Below are positions 1 to 10,745 of a stretch of 64,000 nt of DNA, piece after piece. The stretch spans positions 110,946 through 174,945 of the forward strand of contig FN648564.1 in assembly GCA_000310025.1 (NCBI GenBank), in the 5' to 3' direction. A program made the position numbers and the translations under genes. The notes beneath the pieces were generated by a model. That model searched no databases. It saw only the letters and a program-made list of their open reading frames with translations, and had not been told where the DNA came from. The DNA comes from Ectocarpus siliculosus. Lineage: Eukaryota > Sar > Phaeophyceae > Ectocarpales > Ectocarpaceae. Every line of letters starts with the position of its first letter. The first letter of the stretch is position 1.

Positions 1-3000
1 GCGATTCGTTCGACGGCTGCGTGGGAAGCGGCAAGAGCGAGCTGCTGTCGTAAGGTCCGCGACAGCGTTCAAAATGGCGTGAGGGTTCTCACTCCTTTGT
101 TGGGTAACGGTAGTGCTGAGAACAGACACCCAGCGTACATCGAGACGGGGGCATCGTACAGACAAGCACGCTTTGGGGGGGGGGGGCTAGGATGGAGTGC
201 GAAAGCACAAAAAACAACACAAGCAAGCCGGGGAGGTCGTGGGTGCTCTACTGTCGTGGGTAGATCGTGGGCCATACCAGGGTCGCCCTCAAGGTGACGA
301 GAACTCCAAGCGTAGGGCGACGCATGCAGACTCGGGTGGGCGTTCTAGCGCGAAGAACAGCGCTCGGTGACAACATACCCACGTTGCAAACAAGAAGCAA
401 CCCACATCATCATCACCACCACCACCACCACCACCATGGCCAAGAACGGCGACGACGACGACGACGACCACAAATCACTTGGACGGCCGTGCACAACGAA
501 AACCAGAACCAAAACACCCAAAACCACCACCACAACGAAACCCCCCGACGACGACGACAATCACCTGGACGACCGTGCCCCCCAGACAGGGGTCGTGAGC
601 GTTGACGGTAACGTTGGCCGTCACGATCCCGTGCTTCCGTCTCAGGTCGGCCCTCAGCATCAGGAAGCCCTTCTCCAAGGAGTACAGGTAGACCTCGTCG
701 GGATCCCGGCCACTCGCCGACTCCTCAACCCCGTCCTCTGCCCCGTCACCCCTCCCCCGGTTCTGGTGCTCGTGGCAGTCGCCACCAGCCGCCGCGCACG
801 CGGCAGTGTCTCGCCCGCCGCCTGACAGTGCCCCCCCCCCCCCTTCTGATTGCACCACGGCGCCCCTTCGGGTAACGTGTTCCTCACCGCTGCATCCCGG
901 TATTCTGCGGTCCGCTGCTTGCGAGGGCGTGGGGATAGATGGGTTGGAAATGGTACAAGCTGGTTCACGCAAGAAAAATAGATAGGTCACCAAATTTTGC
1001 ACACTTGTCCGCAAGGTCGATACCAAACTTTTCACGAGTGGGTTTTTTCGATGCTTTTTTTTATTCGCCGAATAGTCGGGGTCCCGCACGTTCCTGGGAC
1101 AGAAAGGCTGCGCTGGACCCTGAATATTCGGCGAACAAAAAAAACCCAGAAAAACCCCATTCGTAAAAAGTTTGGTATCGACCTTGCGGACAAGTGTGCA
1201 AAATTTGGTGACCTATCTCCAAAAAACCGAACGAAGGATTTGCTTTTTGCAACAGGAACCTGAATTTTCCTCTGTGAACCCCTTATTTACTTGGATGTAG
1301 AATAAAATGAGCTTCTGGGCACGACTTTAAGCTTGAATCGACCGCTCTACCTCAGTTTCGCCCCTTGGGCAACGAAACTTTGTACAACCCTTCAACACCA
1401 TACACCGGAGCCGACCGAATTCGATTTATTTTTATTTGAGGCATATATACCGGCTTCCGGGTGTCCTATCCGTTAGACCCCAATCAGCCGGTAGGAACGG
1501 GAAACCTTCGTGAATAGGTAGAAGTTGACATGTAGAAGTCGAGCAGGGAGACTGAGTACGTCACAGAGACTGTCGGGATATTCTCTATGCACAAGTGCAT
1601 CAGAGAGATTGTCGGAATATTTGCGGTGAAACTTTTGGGCTGTCCGAACGGTCCGAACAAGACCCCGAAAGAACAGTACAGCGAGTAGATCTCGGGGGAA
1701 CCCCGACTGAACGGTTTGTGTGATTTTGTTTTTGTGTTCGAGATGAGACACAAGCGCGCTCTCGCCCTTGTGCTCACTCCACTTAAGCACCATCAAAACC
1801 TGACGCGGGAGTCAGTCAGTAATCAAACATCTTTCTTTGCTTCTTCGTTCCAAGGCACACATTAAGTTGCACTCGCACTCGAAGTGTAAACCTCCGTGTA
1901 GGCTGCTGTACAACAACAGCCTACGAAGCGACCGCAGCACACAGCACACACCCGCTGCTGCAGAGACGCTTGTCGCCGAGAGTTGAATGGCGAGTAATTG
2001 CGTTCATAATCAGTGGGGGAACAAATTTGGGGTTTCTTGCGTGAACCAGCTTGAATACGGTAGCCAGTGCTTGCCTTGTGTCTGGAAGGAGCGCATCAGA
2101 AGAAGTCAACTGTTTTCCGACGCCGGGGCTGGCGTTATATATTACGTGCAGATGCTGCCCTCAGGCGGGGAAAGCGCAAGATTCCGATGCATTGTCTCTA
2201 CTGACTTCTCCTGACTGTGTGCAGGCACCTGTACCTGCCTACTAGAACGCTCAGTGTCGCAAACTTTACCTCAACTTGTTTCGGTGCCCGCTAGCGAGAG
2301 TTTTGGTACTTTCATTAGTATTGACGAACAGAGCCGCGAGTTTGCCATGCATTGCCTACTTATTTTCGAGACACTAGCATCTAGTGAGCCCTCTCGCTGT
2401 TGCATTTTGTACGAATTTCCGCCGGCACGTTTTACTTCAATTGAGACGTTTTAGTTTTACTTCAATTGAGACTGGGGGTGCGCCACATAACCATCGACCC
2501 AGGTGGAAGGAGGCATCATGTCGTTTGGCTCTCTCGCTTTCGCACCACACCAAAATCCACCCCAGCAGCTCTGAAAACATTCTAGAAGCAATTTGCCCAG
2601 CACTCGTAGTACTGCGATAGGGCAAGACCCACTAGCTCGTCTGTCCGTAGGCCGGCGAACTCGAAAGATAACATATGGCATCACTATGCCGCGTATTGAC
2701 GCTTCCGTATTCTCATGCACCTTAAGTCTTTACACAATAGCACCGTGTAGTTGACTGCGACAAAAATTGGCAACCACATTTCAGACAGAAGAGACCGAAG
2801 ACCCACCTCCCAGTGGCAGAGGTCCCGCAAAATCGTGCACCGCCCCTCCCCCCCCTCCTCGCTCGATGATGCCCGTCTCTCCCTTCCCCCCCCAGGAGAA
2901 CGCGTCCATCAGCGTCTGCACCAGCGTCGGGCGCTTCTCTTCCACCACCGCGCCGCAAATCCCGCCGCCGCCGCCGCCACCCCCGGCGGGGTTGTTCCCG

Positions 3001-4713
3001 TCCACGCCATCCCCTCCCTTCACGACGCACCTCTCGATGCCCAAGGTGCCCGGTCCCGACAGCGTGCCCACGGCGTCCTTGCCCGTGACGAGCTTCATGC
3101 TGTAGAAGATCTCCGGAGACTGGGGCGGCGAGTCCAACCTCGGGGGCAGCAGCCCACCACCACCACCACCGCTGCTGCTGCTGCTGCTGCTTTCGCTCCC
3201 TATGGCGCCGGCGGCACCTACTTCTTCGCCGCTGCCGGTGCAAGCGGTAGCGGCGGTGGTGCCAGTAACGCTACCGTCACCACTTCCGCCGCCGCCCAAG
3301 CCTGACATCCCCAGACCAGCATCCGCGGCCGCGCCACCGCTATGTCTACGCGAGTCAGACTCCTGCTGTTCGGCGTTAGTGCCACTACTGCTGCTGTCGT
3401 CAATTCGACTGCTGCCGCCCGGGAAGGACATCAAGTTCTTCCGCCGCCCGCCGCCGCCGCCGCCGCCGCCACCGCCACCCCCACCCCAATCATCGGGTGG
3501 TTGTCGTATATGTATCTGGGTGTAGGAAAAGTTGGGCAGGGCATCGGATGGTCAAGCGTCACACGGAAAGAGTACCGTTCCTTGCGCCTAATTACAGGGT
3601 GCATTGACCGGCTACTGCTGTAGCGCACCAAATACTCATGCTTTGTCTCTATTATTAAAGTAGTGCTGTTGGGCTCACTATGAAACTCTGCACCTGGAGC
3701 TAAGAAACTTGCTCCGGTATCAATCCAACGGCGGTGTTTGCCAATCTCGACCTTTCTGTCGGCAAAGCTAGGTAGTAAATACTACTCAGGGAAGCGTCGT
3801 CCACAGACAGAGAGACAGAAAGGTCAACCAGACCTGTAAAACATGGAGCTGCGCAGGGTCGACTCCGGCCTTCTCCAAGGCGGCGGGAAGGCACGAAACG
3901 GCCGACCCTTGCCTTCCTTTCGGGTTGACGAAGCGCGTGTGAAGCCAAGCCAGCGACGTCACCAGCAAGAAAGCGTTCGCGAGAGTGACGTACTCTAGCA
4001 GGCGCCGAGTCTGCCAAAACGACAGATTTTGCCACCAAAATCAGGCGGCGAAACCGTGCGCGCGGGTGTTGCAGATGGGGACAGGCTAGAGTTGAAGTGA
4101 AAGAGAAAAATGGAAGCACGAGAATGTTGTAGTGGCGGGAACTCGCGGAGAAGTGGGAGAACCGCTGAGCAACAGGCAGCGGTAGACAGTACAAGCACCG
4201 CTGCAACGGCTGTCGTTTCTGATCCGTGCAGGTGCACCACACTCTCTGTGGAGCCTTGCGATTCCTAACGCAAGCCATCCTGAAAACCAACTGGGTCAGG
4301 AAGTAGATATAATCAGATGTAGAGTTACCACACTGGCGAGTCCCCTGATCAACCCCAGAAACGGATGCGGGAGTTGCGGCATGTGATGGGGACTCGGAAG
4401 CTACACATGTAGGGTGATCATCACCCTACATCGCCGCCGACTCGGTTCGCACGATGCCGACTTTCTTTGCAAGTGCAAGTGCACCGGATTCAGACATGGT
4501 ATCGGTTGAATTGAACAACGGCCGTACATGTACCATTCTTTCGGTGAAAGTGCGTTCCTCATCGTATTCATGTATGCTTATCGTCTTGGAAGGAAGCGGT
4601 CGGTGAACCACGCACAATGTATATACAAGGCCGCGCTAATTTTTCCGACAGGGACCAGGGAGCGAAAAAACACGCATCTTGTCGCGGACAAGATGTACCG
4701 GAGACGCAAACAT
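1..4713 (-). CDS. Membralin (TMEM259)-like multi-pass ER membrane protein, 3' end outside window
   Basis: Membralins are multi-pass ER membrane proteins; the animal protein takes part in ER-associated degradation. Exons in transcript order: tentative start exon about 4650-4713 (ATG at 4713, motif SPVHLVRDKMRVF, like the family's NPLINVRDRLF); 3834-4010, a membrane segment (RRLLEYVTLANAFLLVTSL) like the first TM of membralin; 2807 to about 3437, Ser/Gly-rich and ending in phase 1; 565-821, with DEVYLYSLEKGFLMLR then NAHDPCLGG, matching the family's DEYIVEYSLEYGFLRL and DPTRDQCFG; and 1-44 (QLALAASHAAVERI), where the window cuts it. Phase closes between 2807, 565-821 and 1-44. The middle exon is low-complexity and weakly matched. 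The acceptor of exon 565-821 is preceded by a G-run on the coding strand (C-run at 831-843), an unusual polypyrimidine context. The family call rests on the 3834-4010 and 565-821 exons; the first exon is uncertain. Confidence 0.62.
403..468. repeat. Trinucleotide microsatellites in membralin intron
   Basis: CAT/CAC-type triplets at about 403-435 are followed by a GAC triplet run at about 448-468. They lie between the exons at 1-44 and 565-821 and yield spurious poly-His and poly-Asp reading frames. Confidence 0.85.
955..2057. repeat. Inverted short repeat pair, 955-976 and 2036-2057
   Basis: The sequence just outside the foldback element (CAAGCTGGTTCACGCAAGAA) recurs in inverted orientation at about 2036-2057. 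Both lie in the same intron and may be the ends of a larger or nested element. Confidence 0.6.
980..1218. mobile_element. Foldback/MITE-like element with about 105-bp inverted arms
   Basis: Left arm 980 to about 1085 and right arm about 1113-1218 are near-perfect reverse complements, both reading inward from AGATAGGTCACCAAATTTTG. About 27 bp separate them, so the whole 239 bp can fold into one hairpin. It has no coding capacity. It lies in the membralin intron between 822 and 2806. No target-site duplication was clear at the ends. The family is non-autonomous; its superfamily is not determined. Confidence 0.8.
4407..4431. repeat. 25-bp perfect palindrome
   Basis: ATGTAGGGTGAT and its reverse complement share a single central base. 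The flanks do not extend it. It lies in the tentative first intron of the membralin gene, and no function is evident. Confidence 0.7.
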
Positions 4714-5436
4714 CAACTCGTCAATAGTAGTACTTGAAGCACCTCGCCGGAGCCGATATATTCCAGACTCCACACGGCAGCATAGCAGCAGCAGTAGCGC
4801 ATGAAGGGCAACTTGATGTACACCGACACGCTGCGGCGTAACTACCGCTGCTGTGCAGTACCCCGTAATACCAACAGCATTTCTGTATGCGACGACGACC
4901 GCCATCGTCCCTACGGTCAACAAGTGATTGTTCTCTGTTAAGGGTATATCTCCTGCACGGAGAGTGAGTCTAGTCTTACCTTCGGCGAGAGAAGTCTTGT
5001 GACGGTCGTGACAAACCGGACGTGTAACCGGAAGAACACCTTGGCGGGCAGGGGATCAAACAAACACCACCACGACTCAAAAACGTCAGAGTCCTTGCGG
5101 CCGAGGAACAGTTTGCCCGCACAAAAGACCGAGAGAGCGAGAGAATCGCACCGAGAGCATTAAAGCGGAGGCAGTAGTGAACAAACACCTGCAGTTTGTC
5201 GGGTAAGCATCATCCGGCACACAGCGATGGATACCCCAGCATCAACATAACAGAATGGATGATACCAGGTTTCAAGAGCAGTTTATTGTGCCGTTCACCT
5301 GCTCCATCTCTCGCGACAAGGATGCCGGTCAAGTAAAATCGTAGCAGCTGCCCTTGTGTGACAAGGCGCTGACGAAGGCCTCTTCCTCTGGTTCCTGAAC
5401 AGGCCTTCAGCTGCCTGCAATACCAATGCAGGCAGT

Positions 5437-5508
5437 ACGGGTACCAAAGAATATGACTCTTATAAAACCATATATGGTTTTATAAGAGTCATATTCTTTG
5501 ACGGGTAC
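5437..5508. mobile_element. 56-bp perfect palindrome flanked by 8-bp target-site duplication
   Basis: Positions 5445-5500 are a perfect palindrome starting CAAAGAATATGACTC and ending in its reverse complement. The same octamer ACGGGTAC lies on both sides (5437-5444 and 5501-5508), as expected of a target-site duplication. An 8-bp duplication is typical of hAT-type DNA transposons, so this may be a minimal non-autonomous derivative made only of terminal inverted repeats. It has no coding capacity. Confidence 0.8.
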
Positions 5509-5982
5509 GGCTACAGCCCGAGGGGCTCCGTGATGTAGTTTTACATCGAATCGGGGGAGGGCAACACCCCTCTTGTCCCCCCGGTTCGTTCTGTCATGTT
5601 TGATCAGCGTGTGCTGTAGGCACAGCAGATCTCAGCTTCCCCTGCTGGTGGGATGGATGGTCCAATCCATGACACTAAGAGTCGGCTGAACCCCGCCGAG
5701 CTATCGGCAATGCGGACGGTTCCGTGGTCATCTGTCCCTGGCCGCTTCCGTTGAAATGTGCGAATGGAAAATCTGGCAGTGTTCTGTCGAGCAGGTGAAC
5801 AGCAGTCGACCCAACACTTTTCTGCCTCGGAGATGCAATGTCTGCGGCGTGGTGGGAAGTAGGTTAAAGTAATCTGCAGGCTTCCGTGCGTCTTCTTCAC
5901 ACCTTCCGCCTATCCTGCGCTGTATGAACGCCAAGTCAAGCCCGCAAAGTCGTACGCGTTGAAAAAATGACAAATTGCTCAA

Positions 5983-6046
5983 GTACACACACAGAAAGAC
6001 TACCCATTCGAGATATACCCAACAGTCGAACGGGATGTGGTGGAGT
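5983..6046 (-). repeat. Dispersed repeat, inverted partial copy
   Basis: The reverse complement contains CATCCCGTTCGACTGT and CTCGAATGGGTAGTCTTTCT, also found in the copies near 34.6 kb, 38.8 kb and 39.3 kb. Confidence 0.75.
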
Positions 6047-6479
6047 ATTTTCAGTGAGTGGATCAACTACATTATCGTCCAAGGACGAGTTCGCCAAGAT
6101 CTCGCCGACCACTAACAACTGGCCAATTCGAGTAATGTTCTTGTTCTTCAACAGATCAAGAAGCGACATGACATGCAAATGGATTCAAGGCACACTTTCT
6201 TGTGAGTCTCACTCGGGGAAAATGTTAGCACCCTAGTCTAGTCTCGATATTATTGAAAATTGTACATCTCATCCATAGTACTCCGGAAGCAATGTGTTTT
6301 TGAGCAGGGAGACATGAAGACATGGTGCTCTTCTTGGAAAGATGTTGCCCCCCCCCCCCTCCATATGTAAGGGCATGGCTGGCTGTAGCATCAGATGGGT
6401 TCACCCTCCATGATTTGTATCGTTCCCGTGTTGACTTCTTCAGCTCAACTTAACCCTTTTGAGTCTTCAGGCGTTCTCA

Positions 6480-7290
6480 CTGATCATTGATTGATCATTT
6501 GCAAATGCTGGTGTAGTGGCAAGTCGTGGAGTTGCCGCCCTGCAGCCCTTCGCGCCGTGTATTGGCAAGTCCATAGGTAGGTGTGTCTAGATTATTAGCA
6601 CCGGCGCTAACCGGCTGACCAATGAAGAGACTTCAGTGACAGCGGGTAATATCAAGGTCTCGGGAATGGGAATGGGGCCAATCAATGCCAAATCATGAAT
6701 CTCTCAATGTATGCACATGTCAATAAACGCGTGTGTGCATACAGTACATACATACATACATATGTGTTCTTTCGCAGCACCACACATACACTCGCCCGAA
6801 CGTAGGAAGCCACTGCTGCAAAGAGCAGAGGACAGCCAAAGGGAGGGGTATTGCAGTCCCTGCCGAAGCCCAGATATCGAGGATATCGTGGTTCCCAACA
6901 ATTTGAAAATCGTTCCCAAGATCCAGCAGTCATTGTGTCAACAGCTACAACGAACGCTACAACAACACTACTACTACTGCTGTAGACGAGTAAAACATAT
7001 CAGCAACACATCACACTCGTAGCGCCACACATACCACCCTCGCCCGAACCTAGGAAACCACGAGGTACAGGTGTGTGCTGGTGGATGTGCTTGTTGTTTG
7101 AAAAACACAGGAGCTCTAGAGAGTTGGCAGGGCACATTTCGGGGGGGGACAGAGAACAGAGAAGTACAGAAGTACAAAATACCAGCTATGGGTCTTCACT
7201 GATCATTTTGCCCTCTCTGGACTGATCATTTACAATATACCGAAAATAGACTAGTTGAGGCAGCTAGACGACTGATCATTTCAAACGCTA
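6480..7290. repeat. Cluster of TGATCATT motifs
   Basis: ACTGATCATT or TGATCATTT occurs at about 6478-6501 (twice, adjacent), 7198-7209, 7222-7232 and 7271-7281. Spacing is irregular, so this is not a simple tandem array. Whether the motif is a binding site or chance is unknown. Confidence 0.45.
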
Positions 7291-8568
7291 CACAGCTAAC
7301 CTGCCCTACTGACCGCAGCGCGACCACCCACCAACCCTTCTACGACCCTGTCTGTGGCCACCACCCTGTCGCCGGCTTCTCTCATGGCCTACAGGTGGAG
7401 ATAGCTGTTGCGTGTGCAGAAGTACACTGGTGTCTTTCTCTGCACTTCTCTCTCTCCCGCTCGCTCTCGCTCTCATTTTTTTTTTTTGGCGCAAAAAAAA
7501 AAATCTGACAGTCCAGCCTAGACCCAAAGGGGTTAATGCCCACATTCATTCGCTGTTGCTGCCGATGGCCGTAGCAATAACTCACGTTGCGAGGGGAGGC
7601 AGATGTTTCCCGCAGGGGGCGGTAAACCTACACCCGACACCGGGGAGAATCTGCATAAATTCGAGAGGCGAATTGTTGACAAGCATACTACACATCGGCA
7701 TTTCCCCATCGCCATCTATTCAGTAGAGGTTGCCCCCAGTATCACGTTGGATTTGCATCCCTAAATTTGTCCTTGTCTTTACACTCATTTCTGCGATGCC
7801 GAAACGCTGCTGGGTGCTTTTGTCGAGCATTGCATGATTCAGCGGCATGAGCCGTAGGAGGGAAACAGCCGTTTCGGGATGACGCCACCAAGATTTTCTC
7901 CTCAAAATGAAACACCAGCACTACTACTGCCGTACTTCAAAAGGGTGTATGTCCAAAGTGTACAAAACCACACTCTGTCGGTGTGTTTCTCTCCCAAGCG
8001 ACGGTGTCGTGTCGGTTGGGAGCTTGCCTCTATGGGCTATTGACTCTGGGCTGTGTGTGTGAGCCGTGTTAGGCTCAATCTCTCTTTTTTGAGTTCTCCT
8101 TCCTTGCCCTCACGGATGGAGGACAACCGATAATTCACGAACAACACATTTTCAAGCCATTAGGCTGCATATATATCTGAGATCGACGTTCACGGACGGT
8201 TGGCACTAACGTTCTAGATTTTTTGTACCTATAACCGTTGTTTGGTTCAGACAACGCAGACTTAACAAAGTACAAGAAGGGTTGATTTTGGGGGTAGCAA
8301 AGGAAAGTTAGAAGACAAATCCAATCCTATTTGTCAAATCGATCTGCCACAATTGAGGTTTCCGCTGATCCAGCGTTCACTAGCCTCCTTTCGGGCAAGT
8401 TCCGTATCTCTCCGTACACCCGCAGATAAGATAACAACACATCGCCACAGCCGCAGCATACAAACCACCCCGATTACAAGGCTCCATTGATCGCACTGCA
8501 ACATGGCTCAGCGAACCATCGCCGTGCTAAGCAGGAGCCTACGCTTTCCTCCGAAACACGCTGGAGCT

Positions 8569-10745
8569 CTACCACTCAGCCTCGACGATGGGCAGGGTGA
8601 CTGACAACGTCTCGTTCCCCGCATCCCACTTGGCCACCCCCTTGGTCTCGTCTACAGGGAAAGGCAGGTAGGTCGCTAGTCGCCTGCGGAAAGGGCAACC
8701 GCAAATAAATGCGTTGAAAGCGGTGTTGATCTTAGGTCCGCGGGTACGTACTGTAATTCTGGTCGCTCAAAATGCGTTTCTATCTCGTCAAGGTCGGCTT
8801 ATTTGTTTTTGCAGAAGTTGCACCACTGACGTAAGCGGCGGAAACTTTTGTACTTTCTAGAGAGTTTCATGCCGACAATGCACTGACGTCGTCTAGTAGA
8901 GCTACATCACTACACGTCATCGTGAGCCACTGCATTTTCTAGGCGGGGACCACTGCCTTGCGCTGAGGATGAGGAACTGCTCGTGATGTATTGCTTGCCT
9001 TTGCGTCTACCTACTGCACTACCAGCCTTCCGCTCGTGATTTCGATGCTCCAGGGCAACAGCGTGTGGGTACGATCAAACTCACAGCTTCGGGCTGGCGG
9101 CCAGGAAAGCCCGTCTGGTGACGTCCAGCTTCAGGTCGCGCATTCGGCACTCGGGGAACACCACTTTCACCACGATGTGCGTGCAGTCCTGACAAGGTTT
9201 CGATTCCACGTTCAAGTGTTGCATGCCGCATACGTCAAAGAGAACCACCAACATGGGACTGCTGTTCCGTACCACACTTGTGAAGGATCGGCGAGCGTTC
9301 GGTATGGGCGACCGTTCTGCTGTGCAAGAGTTCGAAGCACCGCGACGGCGGGGGGTATGCCCTTCTGCCTGTTCATGTTTTTTGTGATCGTCGGTCTACT
9401 AGTCGACCCGCTTGTGGTACATCCGCATGCTTTCAGCCGGGGTGAGCAAAGCTTTTGTGTCGGTATCTCCTCGTTGCGAATGGCCTGCGTGCTCACGCGG
9501 AGGCGCGTGGTAAAGGTTACTTGCTGCACAGTAAACACCCCATATGTGCTCAGCAGAGAATCTCAAAGGGTACCGTATTCTACTCTTCAACCCACCTGGG
9601 ACCCCGGGGTTTTGCCCGCCATTCCGAGAAAAGTGTCCTCGGTCATGACGCTCTGCTTGTACACAAAGTCGTACCTGATGCGAGCGGCACGTTCCGTTCG
9701 AGGTCGCCGGGTTATTGGGGGGAACGGGACGTTTTGGGAAGTACCCCTGCGTTAGACTGGCCAAGCTTGTTGTCTGAGGATCAACAAGTGGTACCTGTTT
9801 GCCTTTGTTCCAGTTAAGGAGGCGGTTGTACACCCTCCGGGTATGGATAGCTAGTAGCACAGGAAGGGCACGGGCCAGTTTTTAGTGCCATGGAAGGAGG
9901 CAGCGTGCTTCCTCATGAACAACAGCAGCGAAGATGTTCAAAGATACTGGATGTGTGTGTTTGCGAGTGTACATGCGTCTGTGAAGGCCTGTAGTCTACA
10001 ACAAGCTTCTTCTACACACGTTTAGTTTAGTGGCGTTCCATTGTTCTGTCAGGAGAATCATATGCATAGGCAGGAGATGATTTCTCACTCTGGTTGGGGC
10101 CGCTTGTCGTTAGGGTCGAAAAAGGCGTCGTCTTGCTCCTGGGCCTCTTCTTCGCTCCATATTGCGTGAGGGTCGGAAGGCTTGCTTGCCTGCAACATGG
10201 CAACAATGTAGGCGGAGCTGGGTCAAGATTGATCTTGAGGTGGGTCGAGAGCCGCTCACGAGGCCCTTCTTTGGGTGTACGAGGTGTCGCTTAAGAAAGT
10301 TCGTGACCCGCTAGCTGTTTCCATAATCCATCTTGTCTCTAACCTATTGCGTCCGTTCTCGCCGGTAGGGAGGAAAGAAATATTCTGCAGGTAGAGAGGC
10401 GAGAAATGTACACGTCCTTGCTATGGCACAACAACGCCCTTGTTATGGCACAAGTTAGGCACTATGGTGCAACCTGTCGTTGACACCTTGGCGATGGGGG
10501 CTGTGCCATTGATGTATGCGATTTCTTGGCAGGTCGCGTACCCTCAAAGTGCCCCTAACCACACCCTCGACAACACACCCATGTCTTCATTCGTGGAGTA
10601 CCCGGAGCTCGACGGAATCTTGCCTGCGTTGGTTTCTCTGCGATTCGAGGTGGCCCGAAGTCCCCTGGTGTAAAAATTTTGCCTTGCGCTTGGTCGGCGT
10701 GGGCCCGCTCATCTTGATCTTCCTGGCCTGCTTCAGTGGTTGCCA
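8569..10745 (-). CDS. DNAAF6: DNAAF6/PIH1D3-like axonemal dynein assembly factor
   Basis: DNAAF6 acts in the cytoplasm with HSP90-type chaperones to pre-assemble dynein arms for motile flagella. Exons in transcript order: 10579 to about 10740 (TPGDFGPPRIAEKP, like the family's MGPGNIGPPQIEE), 10089-10189 (DPHAIWSEEEAQEQDD, the acidic IW block), 9596-9674 (YDFVYKQSVMTEDTFLGM, like YEIIFRQQVGTEDIFLGL), 9085-9188 (THIVVKVVFPE...LKLDV, start of the CS-like fold) and 8569-8683 (YLPFPVDE, then SVTLPI and a stop at 8569-8571). The splice phases of the last four exons agree. Together they give about 187 residues against about 214 in human. The N-terminal exon with the start codon was not found and should lie above 10745; the 10579 donor is also tentative. 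The gene faces away from IFT57 across about 1.9 kb. Confidence 0.8.

Larger units (their letters stand above)
4714..8568. other. Gene-poor stretch between membralin 5' end and DNAAF6 3' end
   Basis: No exon was recognised. The stretch holds the palindromic insertion at 5437-5508, an inverted copy of a dispersed repeat at about 5983-6046, a segment at about 6600-6630 related to the duplications at 31.8 kb, short CATA repeats near 6750, several TGATCATT motifs between 6480 and 7290, and homopolymer runs near 7480-7502. Promoters of the flanking genes are not identifiable by eye. Confidence 0.5.

Noticed and set aside
3-53. Plus-strand frame with a P-loop-like GSGKSELLS and a stop at 51-53
   Set aside because: It lies opposite the minus-strand membralin exon at 1-44, which has a correct acceptor, phase and family match. 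The plus-strand reading is a shadow.
367-825. Open frames rich in His, Thr and Asp
   Set aside because: They come from CAC and GAC triplet repeats and the antisense of the membralin exon.
3700-4290. 196-codon minus-strand frame
   Set aside because: It overlaps the supported membralin exon 3834-4010 in another frame and has no family match.
8991-9755. Long plus-strand open frame of 254 codons
   Set aside because: It runs antisense over two supported DNAAF6 exons and has no recognised motif.
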